Of a DNA stretch of 64,000 nt, positions 36,946 through 49,400 are shown one piece after another; the first letter of the stretch is position 1; each line of letters begins with the position of its first letter. Source of the stretch: Leucaena leucocephala (taxonomy: Eukaryota > Streptophyta > Magnoliopsida > Fabales > Fabaceae). The notes beneath the pieces were generated by a model, which worked only from the letters and a program-made list of their open reading frames with translations, was not told the DNA's origin and did no database searches. Location of the stretch: NCBI GenBank assembly GCA_037074615.1, contig CM073570.1, positions 14,491,685 to 14,555,684 on the forward strand, written 5' to 3'. The position numbers and the translations under genes are program-made.

Positions 36946-37724
36946 TGTGGTACTTGTCCTGTGGCAACAAGGTCTTCCACTAGTCTTATAGTTTCGCTTG
37001 CAAATGGTGGGGATGAATATCGCGAGTTTATAGCATATGCATGTTTCTTGATTTACACCCTATTTTCATTGCTTGTCATATTCTAGTTGTGATTCGCACT
37101 AAATGTTGTAGTCATGGTATAAAATGATGGAAATTTGAGTTGTAGAAATGAAAATATTTCTATAATTGATATTTTTTACTGTGTATCGATTTAGTTGCAG
37201 TATTGTTTTATGAAATTGCGCATATTCTGTTGAATTCTATTTTTGTTGGAATCACATTTATGATGCTTTGTAGCACATATATCAGTTGAGCCAATTCAAA
37301 ATTGTGGTTTTATGTATGAGTAATGGGTTATTAGAATAATAGTCGTTCCTAAAACATGAAGATCATATTAAATCTCTATCATTTGAGAGGCTGTCAACTT
37401 AAGTATATAAACATTCGGTGTCATTAAAAGTATACTTAATTGATCATTTTAGGCTCCTAAATCCCTTATCATTAGAGTAAAAAATACTATATATGGCTAT
37501 TTTTTATTGATCCCTGAACATTTCATATTTTTTGGGACTTAAAACTAGGAAAGCATGCCATACATGCACATAAATCTGAATAATTTGTTTTGAAGCATTT
37601 TCTTGCTAGCAGAGCAATCTTAAAAACAAGTTTGCCTATAAACTCTATTGTGAGTGACTGACAGTAAATTATTAGGTTCAAAGAGTTGTGGTTTGCTTCC
37701 AACATTGAATGAAATTTTACAGTC

Positions 37725-38650
37725 CATTATAACTATTGCAGGAGTTATAAATATTACAATTTTAGTTATAAATCCCATTAGACGAGTTATAAATGTCATT
37801 GCAAGGGTTACAAATCTCATTGTCAAAGTTACAAATTCAATTAGATAAATTGTAAATCCCATTATTGAAGTTGCAAATCCCTTCAGCAATATATTGCAAT
37901 TTAAGTTGTAAATGTCGTTGTTGAAGTTGCAAATCCCATTGTTGAAGATGCAAATGTCATTGCAAGAGTTGCAAATCCCTTCAGCAATATGTTGCCACTT
38001 TGAAATTGCAAGATATTGTTTATGAGGGGAAGTTGCAATTTATGAGTTGCAAATCTCATTGGTTAAATTGCAAATATCATTAAATGAGTTGCGAATTTCA
38101 TTACAGAAGTTGCAAATCACTTTAACAATAAGTTGCTATTTTAGTTGTAAATCATATTGTTGAAGTTACAAATCCCATTGGACCAATTACAAATCCCATT
38201 GGAGGAGTTGCACATCCCTGATGAAGTTGCAAATCCCATTGGAAGACTTACAAATCCTATTCCAGGAGTTACAAATTCAATTGTTAAAGTTATAAATGCC
38301 ATTGTTAATGTTATAAATCCCATTGCAAGAGTTACAAATCTCATAGAGAAAGTTGCAAATCATATTGTTGAAGTTGAAAATCCCATTGTTGAAGTTATAA
38401 ATCCCAAAGTTGAAGTTACAAATATCATTGCAGGAGTTACAAATGATATTGGAGGAGTTGTAAATCCCATAATTGAACTTGCAAATGCCATTGATGAAGT
38501 TGCAAATCCTATTACAAGAGTTACAATTAATGTTGTAGAGTTGCCAATGTCTTCGAGGAAGTTGCAAATCCTATCGTCCAAATTGAAAATATCTTAAGAG
38601 AAGTTGCAAATCCTATTGGAGGACTTGCAAATACCATTATTCGAGTTGAA
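37725..38650 (+). repeat. Main 21-bp minisatellite array
   Basis: About 40 head-to-tail units with the core GTTGCAAATCCCATTG plus 4-5 variable bases, usually 21 bp apart. Some units are longer, for example those containing CAGCAATATGTTGC. Because 21 bp is seven codons, the array is open across 38,157-38,597 and reads as a heptapeptide repeat (VANPIxx, VTNxIxx, VINPIVE). The opposite strand is open too, reading ICNFNNG-type repeats in one frame and FATxxMG-type repeats in another. Whether any of this is translated is unknown. Confidence 0.9.
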
Positions 38651-39066
38651 TACTGAAATACCATTGCAAATCTTATTGTTTAAGGAAAAAGAATGAATTG
38701 TAAATGTCATTGCAAAATATATGTCTAAGGGAAAATTTGTACATATTCATTGCAAAATGTGGTTATAGTCATTACAAAGTTGAATATTACGAAAGTTGAA
38801 CACTAAAAAGTGATTGTTTAAGTTAGAACATCAGTCCGTTAATGGTTAAACTTTACAAAAATTGAACTCTAAAAAGTGATTATCTAAGTCATAACATCAA
38901 TCCGTCAATGGTATAAGTAAGCTTAAAGTAAATTCTCACCTTACGTTGAGCTTATGATTTACTAGCCACCACATTAGGTTTTATCTAAACTTTGTACATG
39001 TTCCTTATCATAATCAAGTGGTACAAATTAGTAAATTGTATAAATACGACTTATCATGTCTAAACT

Positions 39067-39860
39067 TACTCTTGACTCTTATCACATGAGGACATGTGAC
39101 TTATGATGTTGAAAAACACATCTTTTGCATCTGTAGGCATCTTTCTCCTGTGGCTTCACCTTCCTCTCCCTCCTTCTCAACTTCATTCTCTTATGGCAAG
39201 TATCAGGACTTGCTCTAAGATAGATAAAACCATCAGGAATAAGTCCAGGCAAGTAGGACACAACAGCATCAAACCACGAGTCATAAATACTAATCTTCAT
39301 CTCATTCATCCAATCAGCCTTATGAACAGTTTGTTAAGACTTTTATGCAATGTTCAAGGTGTCATAAAAATGTACCAGTGTTTAAACTCTCAAAGCAGGA
39401 GTTTTTTTGTGTGCTCTCCAATTGGGCAAATGAAATAAAGGAAACAACACATGCTGTCAAATCATCACTTGCAATCACTTTTAAACTCAAAATAAAGCAT
39501 GTTTGAAGCAATTGTTTTGAAAACTATATAGAAAGTGAGGCTAAGAAACCCCATCTGAAAAATAAAACAGAAGCAAATAATGGAGGAAAATATGAATTCA
39601 AGATAAGCCATGTTAATAAGGTAATTTAACACTTATCATACTGTCACTAAAAACACTCCTCTCCATTAATCAAAGAGGCTTCATTCCACGAGAGGGTTGT
39701 CTTTCTTGCATAACCCTGGTAACAAATACATAGTTCTGAAAAGTGTAAGCATACTGTTGTGGCTCAGCATAGAAAGCATCCAAAATATTGAAGTGATCAA
39801 CTCCAACATCCTGCCACTTGTTAATGGGTTCAGGAACCATCTCTCCCTTTTTTATCATTC
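39067..39860 (-). pseudogene. Captured deoxynucleoside kinase fragment
   Basis: Two minus-strand exon-like blocks match plant deoxynucleoside kinase. Block one (39,860 to ~39,640) reads VPEPINKWQDVGVDHFNILD, AFYAEPQQYAYTFQNYVFVT and RVMQERQPSRGMKPL, then TGA where an Arg codon is expected, then LMERSVFSD. Block two (~39,340 to 39,082) reads VHKADWMNEMKISIYDSWFD and LPGLIPDGFIYLRASPDTCH, then KRM and a divergent Lys/Arg-rich tail. The ERS motif that helps form the active site follows the premature stop. The P-loop exon (GxxxxGKT) was not found upstream, and the C-terminus is lost. The intact family enzyme phosphorylates deoxynucleosides in nucleotide salvage; this copy should be inactive. Confidence 0.88.
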
Positions 39861-40487
39861 TCTCTAATCCTACAGATTATAACAACTAGTAGTCTATTAA
39901 CAACCACTTATCCCTTGTCACGTGTCTTTTACATATTACATTTCACTTTAGCTCAAAAAATAAAGAGGTCATATACATCTAAGGAACAATAATTCTTCCT
40001 TTTACACAATGTTGACATTGTTATCTTTCTTTTATCGCAATTCAACTTGATGAACAGCCTAGGAATTTTAAGAACTAGGTGTAAGCTTGCTAGAAGCTAA
40101 TTTTATATTCCTAGAAGCACTGGAGTCTTCATAGGAGGACTATAGTAAAATAAAATCAAATGTACCATGTGTAATGAACACTATTCCTAATTGTTACAGA
40201 TAATAAATTCATTCCTCACATTTCTTCTAGCAGTTCAAGCTTTTGAGATAAAATGGATTAGACACTCTTGAGTATAGTAGAATAAGATAACTGAAATTAG
40301 ATATATCAAATATGCTAGTTAATCAAACAACTAAGGGTTTTCTTTTTCAAAATAGCCTGAATTAGAAATGAAATTGGAACTTGGATGATAAATTATCATA
40401 CTAAAAATACTAAATGAAGCTCAGAAATGTTCAAAGTTTGACATAATAAAGCAACAAGTCTATCCAGGCATGAATTGTAACAAAGTT

Positions 40488-40947
40488 TCAAGTACTAGCA
40501 ATGTACAAACCGCAATGACAGCAACACAGACAGAATTTATACTTTATCTCAAATTTCTTGAGCTCAACAACCCTAGCAATCCATTTTCTTACAAGCTTTC
40601 TCAAATTTCTTAGATCCACATCTGGAATAGTCAATAAATCAGGATTTAGAGATCCCTTAAAGCTATTCATCAATATCTCCACTAACACATTTCTCTGAGC
40701 TTCTGTCACTCTCACCAACATCAAAAGTGAGAGACTACCAAGATATTGGCTGCGTCATGTGACTTATATTATCATCAACCACATATTTACAATCACCAAA
40801 ACTTCTTGAACCTGCCAAAGTGGAGAAGTAGCGAGATGAAATAGAAGATTTCATAGCGATGCGCATCTTGGTGAAAGACAAAACCAGAGAATGGGTAAGC
40901 TGCACTGGAGAAGGCATAGTGTGAAAATGTGTGAACCAACTCTGCAT
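40488..40947 (-). other. Unidentified captured reading frames beside the right TIR
   Basis: Two minus-strand open stretches, 40,735-40,947 and 40,488-40,724, lie upstream of the kinase fragment on the same strand. The first has an arginine/serine-rich stretch (MRIAMKSSISSRYFSTLAGS) like an organelle-targeting leader. The second has QRNVLVEILMNSFKGSLNPD and DLRNLRKLVRKWIARVVELK. I recognise neither. They may be leader exons of a chimeric transcript driven from the right TIR, or a piece of a third captured gene. Confidence 0.4.
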
Positions 40948-41093
40948 GAGTGAAAAAAAAGAGAGAACAAGTTCTTGGAGAGAAGAGAAAGCGAGGAAGT
41001 AGTAATAATATAGGAAATATGGGCGGAAGAAGAAAAGCGAAGCAATGTCTATGTCTGCATCAGAAAACCAAAAGAATAAATGTTAAGGAGCCT

Positions 41094-41256
41094 GAAGTAT
41101 CCCGTTTTTTCTTCAACAATTTTTAGGGGTAATTTAGTATTTTTACCTAAATTTATAAATGACAGATTGAGCTTCCTACCCAATCTATCATTTTAGATAT
41201 TCAAATGTCTAAATTGTCATTTTTAAATTCATATAAGCTTTTATTGTCTTTTTCCC
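41094..41256 (-). repeat. Right terminal inverted repeat of the MULE
   Basis: Reverse complement of the left TIR with scattered differences. It is followed at once by the 9-bp target copy ATTTTTTAA (41,257-41,265). Confidence 0.88.
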
Positions 41257-42001
41257 ATTTTTTAAACTAATATAGTGTAAGTAATTTAGATGAATTCAAT
41301 ATATTTTTAGTGAACATGTTTTTGTTAAACAGTAATATTTTTATTTTACAATTTAATATTTGGGCTAGCTCAAAATTAGCTCAATATGCCTTAATTACTT
41401 ACTCTAATTCTTTTCGCATAACCATGAGACCTAACATGGTTGGCACTTAACTAAATTTTTTAAATATCTTATTAGAGGTTCGATCATTAGCGGTTTGTAT
41501 AGAAATAATCTCATAGCCAACACTAAAAAGCCCTTTCAAAAAGTTTTAAGTACAAAGGGCTTAATTACTGCTTTGGAAAGTTGATACTTAGGCTTAATTA
41601 AAATAAAAAAAAATTAATGCCAACAATAAGATAATTAGCTTCATTAACAAAAAACATGTTGACAAATGAAATTTTAAATGTTAACAAATCATTCTCCAAA
41701 TATTTAACATATTAAGTTGAATTTTTAATAATAACAATGATTGGGACAAAAAATATTTCATTTTTATTTTTTAAAAAATGGGAATCTAAAAAATGTTATT
41801 AATTCAAACTTTTGGACTTAAATATTGTTTAAAAATGCATTAAAATATATTTATAATAATTATTAATTGTGCTTATCATAGTTCCGAAATATATTCATAG
41901 ATTATTAATTGAAATCTGTTTAGATTTCATTAAAAAGTAGTTCTTATCTACGTATAAATTATTTGGCAGGGAGTCTTTTATTAAATAAATTGCCCATTTA
42001 T

Positions 42002-42030
42002 GGGGGGGGGGGGGGAGAGAGAGAGAGAGA
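42002..42030. repeat. G14 plus (AG)n microsatellite
   Basis: Fourteen G residues run directly into about eight AG dinucleotides. It is a compound simple repeat. Confidence 0.95.
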
Positions 42031-42611
42031 TTATCCACAATGATGATGACAACGCATTTGTCTTTTTTGTCCTTTGACGTCTTCTTCGGCCCGCATGGGG
42101 TGATCGGATTTGGCACCTAAGAATCCTAGTGTTCCATGCTTAATCTAAAACGAATTCAAGAAGTAAACCAAACTAGGCGACCCTTGCTTAATCTTAATTT
42201 GAACAAGTCCAAAATTTTGCCATGATTAGCCTGGATTTGGTATTTAATCAAAATTCAAAACAAAACCTAACATTTAGAGATCCATTTGAAGAATTGCAAG
42301 TAGCAGACTGAGCCACGACCATGAATGTATAGTAACTGGCAATAAATTAGAAGGGGGACGGGGGAAGAATTGATGGAAATGGAAGATTAATTAATAGAAA
42401 AGTGGAAGTGGGGCCCACTAGTTAAATCAAGAATTAAATTTCGGCTGGACATATGTGCCCCCATTGACTAATTGAGCCACTCTATTTGAAACGTGGCCCA
42501 TTGTCTGCTCTCATATGCGCACAGAAATCACCATGGGCCTCACTTGGTGTCCTTTAATTATTAATGCCATCTACCTAATTCTTTAAAGTGAATTTAATAC
42601 TAAATTTGGTA

Positions 42612-42786
42612 TCAACCGAGTGATAAACGATTTAGTATCTCTTAAACTAAATTTTTGAATTTGAGTTTTGGTATATACAAAAAATTTTTATTGGGAGACT
42701 CACCCACCATAGCCAGGTGCGCAACGCGGGTCGAATCCGGATATAGTCGGGGTAAAACTTAAGTGAACCGAGTGAGAGAAAAAATG
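42612..42786 (+). mobile_element. tRNA-derived SINE (family 2) with 12-bp target duplication
   Basis: Flanked by CTAAATTTGGTA at 42,600-42,611 and 42,787-42,798. The interior has GGGAGACTCACCCACCATAG and GCGGGTCGAATCCGGATATA, the latter resembling a Pol III B box, and a short A-rich 3' end. It is a relative of 60,405-60,592. Confidence 0.75.
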
Positions 42787-43261
42787 CTAAATTTGGTAAG
42801 AATGATAATTAGATGAACGCAGAAATATTCTTTTAAAAAAAAGGTTAAAAGCTGTAATATTTTACAAGAAGAAAATAGAGTGAAAAGAGTTATATATATG
42901 TTCCATCTAAAAAAGTTATAATTAATTCATTATTTGTGTTTCCCAATTTTTTTTTATACAAGCAGTTTTCCCACATTTTTTTTTGGTAAACAGTTTTCCC
43001 AATTTTGTTTCAAGTTCTTCGGGAATCCATTTATAATACAGTAATGGGCCAAAGCAAATCTTTTTCGGCCAGAACCTAATCCAGCGTTTAAGGCATAGTA
43101 AATATCTTTACCCAATCAAGGCCCAATATATATGGGCCTATTTGGGCCTTTATTTACCATGGCAGGCCTTAGAAGTATGTAGCGTGGTAATTTTCTTGTC
43201 ACCTATTGCACTGTGTAAGTAATGTCCCTTCACACAAAATTCCACCATGTAACTATCAGAC

Positions 43262-43461
43262 CAATAAGAGTTAATATAGATAATAAAATATTTATTCGTA
43301 TTTTATAAGGATATGAGTTTGATTTCTACTATCGTCATAAGAGCTCTTTTAGCAAGCGATCTCATAAGTCCCATATAAGTACTCTCTAAACTCTGGAGCT
43401 ATACACTGGTCTTGGTGGGGGACCAATACCGAACTCGCCTAAATGTTTTTGTATAAAAAAA
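43262..43461 (+). mobile_element. tRNA-derived SINE (family 1)
   Basis: Aligns along its length with the SINE at 7661-7852: shared AGAGTTRATATAGAT start, ATAAGGAT block, AAGTACTCTCTAA and CCTAAA.TTTTT end with an A tail. The B-box-like part reads GAGTTTGATTTC. Only a short flanking match (AACTAT) is seen, so the duplication has decayed or the ends are off by a few bases. Confidence 0.7.
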
Positions 43462-46400
43462 ACTATATAAGTAACGGAGTTAGGTCTAGCAGAAACGATA
43501 GTCCCTCACAACATGGCAAACCAATATTTAAAATCCTATTGAGAGATTTATTTATATTTAATGTCCAACAGTACCTCAAATAAGATTATCTCTAATATAA
43601 TGATACTTATACTTAACAAAAAAAATCCATTATGTATTGTACCCAAAAAAAATTCACCATGTAATAAATAGGCGCTGATACTAGCGGAAGGAGTTTTGAT
43701 TGCTTAAGTACGAGATCTCGAGCTTAAGTTTGTATGAAGATAAAAAATCGTATTTGGGAAAGTCTCTCTAATTAGGTATGAAATATTTGAATATAACCCA
43801 GTCATATAATATTATAAAAAAATTACACTAAGTAGGAGCAAGCTAGGATTTGGTTATAAGGTAAGATTAAAAACATATATAGGACTCCCTTCTTCTTTAA
43901 TATAATTAACTAATTTATTTAACTTCTTTAATCTATTTAAAAATATTAATTAATTTTTATATTAAGAAAATAAGATAATAATTAAAAAAAGTTTTATATA
44001 AGTATTTAACGATTACCATATTCATTTTTTTTAAATATATAAACCAAACAAATGCTATGACATAAAAATTATTAATTATCATACACGTGATCAACTTTCC
44101 AGCAGCTCCTTTCAATAAAAAACCAAATTAATCATTAAATTAAAGAGAACTATACTCATCTAATTATTAATATAAGACATAGTTAATTTTTTTAATAGTT
44201 TAAAGAGTATATATTATGATATTTTAAGAGGTTAAATTTAATCATAATTAATTAATTTTTTTAATCAACTCAAAAGAATTAATTAATTTTTATATTAAAA
44301 ACTAAAAAAGTATTAACAAGATAACGATGCTCAATAGACAATAGTCCTATATTCTCTATGTTGGCGAGATTGAATTATAGTAGCTACTCCTACCACAGAA
44401 GAAGTAAGAAGATCATTCCAACCACAATCTCTTCTTAGCTTTTCAATCAATAATTTTGTAGTAAAGATCAAGCACGAAGCATTCAGAATATGTTGACATT
44501 TTGTCACCCCAAAAAAAAAAACAACTCTTGCCATTATTGTCGCAAAACATGATAAAATTTGTCAGTAATTTAAATGGCATCAATACTTTAAGGGCATAGG
44601 TAGCATCACGTCGGTCGTTGTTAGTTAATTCTTTACCCGCTAAATCTTTAAGAACTTTAATTTAAATGTGGTTCTAACGCAGATTTAGAAGCATATAATC
44701 AAAATAGAGAGAGAGAGAGACAAAAAACAGAGAAGCCGTAGAAAATTGTTGTATGTGGGGAATTCTTGGAAAGGGACATGAGAACTGAAAACATATATAT
44801 TGGCATGATTGGGGAACATGCCTCCCATTAGCCTTTGTTTTATTTAGAGTTAAAGGGACACTTTGTCCTAGAAATTTTTAGCCATTTGTTGTTCTGAAAA
44901 TTTTTTTAAGGTTCAAGATTGTTTCATAAATCTTAAAATAGAATAATATTATCCATTACTATTAAAATATTAATAGTTAATATCAATTTTTTTAATGATC
45001 AATATTAATTTAATGGAATAGAGTAAGATTATTGTGTTTTTAAACTTTTGGAACAATATTAAACTTAAAAAATATTTGAGACAATATTGTTCAAGAACAA
45101 AAAATTTTAAGATAAATTTGTAATTCAATTCTTTTATTTACTTATCGAAATTACTATAACACAGTTAAGTACTCATAATAAGCGGAGAAAAAGACATTAT
45201 ATGATATACTGTATTATTGCGTGCATAATTTTTCAACATCATTCTATGCCATTTGTAGGCCTTCAGTGCAGGGTGCAAGTCACGTGGTGATCTGCAATTA
45301 TGTTGGATTTGTAGATCTGTCCATGTATTACTCTATTTAATTTAATTGAGACATGGAGCTATGTACTAATTTTAATAAGAATTATTATCAAATTTTTCTA
45401 ATTTTTTTATATAAAAAAAGGGTTGAAAAAGACATTTATTTTAATCATATTTATAAGTTATATTATTAATTTTTTTATAAATATATAATTTTACTATTAT
45501 ATGTGTAGACTTTGGACTCTAGTAGTAGTGAATATACTTGTTACATATATATATAAGATTAAAAAGTTATTAAATTGTAAGATAAAATTAATGAGATTTT
45601 AGTTTTTTTTTGTTATGGTAAAATAATTTATAAATAAAAATATAGAAGTATGCATTATGGGCTTGTTTGAATTAGTGTTGGCAAAAGTAAATTTTATTCC
45701 ATCTACCTATCGTTCGATTAGTATCATATAATTTATGTTTGGATAAATTTTTATCAAAAAGTCATTTGGCAAAAATTTGTTTGTATAATATATTAAAAAA
45801 TCAATTTCAAGATATTTAAATTAAAAAACAAAAAAAAAACTTCAACTTCAACTTAACATTTTATAAAGTTATCCCAGACATAGCTTTTGAGTCATAACCT
45901 AATGTAGGTTGGAATTTAATACCCTTGGAAAAAAAAAAGCAAAAGAGAAAGAATGATGGAGATATTGAAGTGAGAATAGTTGATTAAGATCTTATTTTAG
46001 TTACTTGATATCTTAATTAATTTAGGCTCCCTCTATATATAAAGGGTCCTATTATTAATATGTTGGTGTGAAGAGATTTTTAGTTTTTATTATAAAATAT
46101 ATTTAATTAATTTAATTAGATTAAAAAAATTAGTTAAGTTGGTTAATATGATTTTTTTAACTATAATTATCTTCTTTAACTCTATTCCTCCCTCTTTTAG
46201 TTGATTATTATTGAGGGAGTATCAATAAGATTAATTTTAAAAAAGATTGATAAATATAAAAAATAAATTTATATTTAAAACTAAGATCAAATCTTTAATT
46301 CGATCCTTTATTAAGTATTATAAGAGTATAATATTTGATCTTTATAATTTATCTTCTTGTTTATTTTAGTCCCTATGATTTTAAATTATAGAACTTTTTC

Positions 46401-49400
46401 TGTCAATTTTCTTTCTATTCAAAATATTAGTCCTAATATTTTAAAAAAATCTAGATTAGTTTATTTTTTAAGAAATTAAATTTTATTATTTAAAACTATA
46501 AGTAATAAAATAAAAAAATAAATTAAAAGAATTAAATATTATATTAATAAAAAAAACTACAAAGTCACATCATACTTTTCAAGTGAAAAAATACTCTTAT
46601 AAAGACATCGAGCTAAAGCAGAAAGTATTACTCTTCTTAACATAAATGCCATGGATAATGAGTACCCAGAATGATTGTAATAAAATAGTTTTTTAGTGTT
46701 AAATATAAAAATTAATTATTTTTTAGATAAATTAATTAATTATTTTTAATATTAAAGTTAGTTAACTAATTTTAATATATTAAAAAATATATAATATGAA
46801 TTTATATTAAGGTGTTAAATTTGATGATAATTAACTAATTTATTTAAATTTTTAAATTTTTTTAATAAAGTTAACTAATTCTTATATTTAAAATTAAAAT
46901 AAAAAAATATTATTGACTTATTATATTGCACAATTATAATATATATATATATATTCACAAGCATTATTAAATTTATGATAATTATTATTATAAGGATAAA
47001 TTCTACTATTAGACTAAAGAATAACCAAACACTCTCCCTTCTTGTTAATACAATCTTGATTATCATTGCAGACCTGTGATGGGATTAAAACAAAGGAGAC
47101 TCTTGAAGGATCTTCAAATGTTAGGCCTAATCATCAGTTATGACCAGTCAAAAAGTGAGGACAAAATAATTAAATAAAGTTAAAAAATAAATCATCGTCA
47201 TTTAAATTGCAGGTATATGCATATATATATATATATGCACACACACACTTACATGTGCAACTTTAATAAGTAATTGTCTCTTCAATTATTGGTCATCATT
47301 AAGAAAATGATCGCCACTACACTGTGTAAACTGTAAACTGCAATATGAGAGTTTGATCAATAAGATCTCTCTTTCTTCTAATGAACAAGGGTAAAGCTTT
47401 CTGAACAAGGGTAAAAGTATATATAGCATTTTAAATTAATTTTAAATAAATAATTAATATCATAAAATATTTAAAAATATAATTAGTAATTAAAATTAAT
47501 TTTAAAAGTGTGAAGAGGAAACTAAAATATTAAATTTGTATAATTCCGCTATTTTACTAATAGAAATACAAATTTTTATTTAATATATATCACATAAATT
47601 TTTTATTTTAACACATTATCATTTAAAATATCATATACATTATATTATTTAAAAAATATTGAATAAATTTTAAAATTGATATTATATAGAATTTATATAT
47701 AAATATTAAAAAATTTATATTTTATTTAGTATAATTTATTAAATTAATATTATATATGTAGCCTTTTAAATAATAACGTATTGAAATAAAAAGTTTATGT
47801 AATATGTATTAAATAAAAATTTATATTTTTATTAGAGAAGGGATAAAATTGTAATAATTTAAATTTTTAGGGTGTTAATTATACCCATACAATTAATTTT
47901 AAATATTAATTATACTTTTAAATATTTTAAAATATTAATTATATTTTTAAAATTATTTTAGGATATTGATTATGTATTTACAAGGGGATGATTTGAATAT
48001 CATTCCTAAAAGGATAAAATTACCAAAAATATGTGTGTGACAAAAATATCTGAAAGAAGATTTCTCTTTATTGTGCTCAAATTCAAATAATAAACGAATG
48101 TTAACAAATTTGGTTTAAATTTTGTTTAATAATAAATTTGATAAAATATGATATATTATTTCATGTAATATATATATATTATTATATTTTAAATTTTATC
48201 GATTTTTCGTCTTTTAGATTAAATATTATTAAAATATATATAGGAAAAATTCTAAAAAATATATAACAAATCATAAATTCTTAGTAGAACATGTGTTATT
48301 TGTTTTATAAGAGTAGTAAATAGTTTTAAAATATAAAAAATAAACTTATTTAAAATTTTAAATTTTAAATGATATTTTTTTAAGATATTCTCCTATATAT
48401 ATATTTAATATACTTCAAAATTAAATCATTTGTCACTCACTACGCTGGTAAATAAAATATTTAAAATTGTTTAAAAGATTGGTGGTAGGTAAGGTAAAGT
48501 TATAGTAGGCATAATAAATTATTAAATTTGATAAATAGTAGATAGAGGCATACAGCTGACACGTGTGTGCGCTATGTAAATTCCAGCTAAGACAGATATA
48601 AATAAAATACTAATATTAAATGACACTTTAATATAATTTGTTTTATATAGTAAAATTACCAACGTTGAAATTGATTTATTTGTAGGGTACTGAAGTTGAC
48701 TTAACTTTGCTAACCCTTTTAATGCTCTGTACCTTCAACCACAGCTTTTATATCCCCCCAATACATTTCTGAATTATCACTGTCCTTATTCAGAGAAAAA
48801 AAAACAATTAAATCCCTATTTATTAACTCTCTGTGGTTGGTTTTATTGCTCTGCAAAAATTTATTGAAAAAATTAATAAAAAATCTCTATTTAAGATTTT
48901 TATTAATTGTAAAATCTTAATATATTTATATATATATAAAATATCGATACACTACAAATTTTATATAAAAAAAATCAATACATAAGCTCATATTCTTTAA
49001 CAAATAAAATTTTTAAGCATAAATTTTCTAAAGATTTTTTTTCAAAATTATTTCCATATATTTTAGGTTTCAAAAGAATTTGAGATAATTTTAATTTGAA
49101 AAAAAATTAAACTTCTTTTTTTTTAATACTAAAACAAAGTTGAACTTCTATACTTTAAGCATGGTGGAGAATTGAAATATCATCTACAAGGCCGACCTAT
49201 TTATCTGGAGAAAAAAAGAGAAGAACAGAGACCCTCTACCTTCAAAAAAAAAAAAGAACAAGGACAAGAACATAAATTAACCCAAAAAAAGACAATGAAT
49301 GATGAAGAATTAATCTTTATCTTTGAATTATGAAACTTTCATATTTGTGCTGTTTTTTTGGCTAAATGATAGAGCATTTGTGTTGTTTACTTATTTATCG

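Larger units (their letters stand above)
31628..41256. mobile_element. Complete Mutator-like (Pack-MULE-type) element, 9.6 kb
   Basis: The left end GGAAAAAAGACAA and the reverse complement of the right end, GGGAAAAAGACAA, open two inverted repeats of about 160 bp. They are flanked on both sides by the identical 9-mer ATTTTTTAA (31,619-31,627 and 41,257-41,265). Long TIRs plus a 9-bp target duplication define Mutator-like elements. No transposase is recognised. Inside are a broken SCAB1-like gene (plus strand), a broken deoxynucleoside kinase (minus strand), unidentified minus-strand reading frames beside the right TIR, a nested LTR (33,556-35,355) and arrays of a 21-bp minisatellite. Gene-capturing MULEs are known in plants; the minisatellite cargo is the unusual part. 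A relative starts at about 62,284. Confidence 0.9.

Noticed and set aside
36041..38650. CRISPR-like array
   Set aside because: The units are degenerate, contiguous 21-mers without unique spacers, in a plant nuclear context; this is a minisatellite.
42690..42760. Possible tRNA gene (GGGTCGAATCC)
   Set aside because: The B-box-like text lies inside a SINE with target duplications, and no cloverleaf can be formed around it.
44331..44534. Minus-strand 67-codon frame in the gene desert
   Set aside because: No recognisable domain, AT-rich context and no splice partners; too weak to call a gene or TE fragment.
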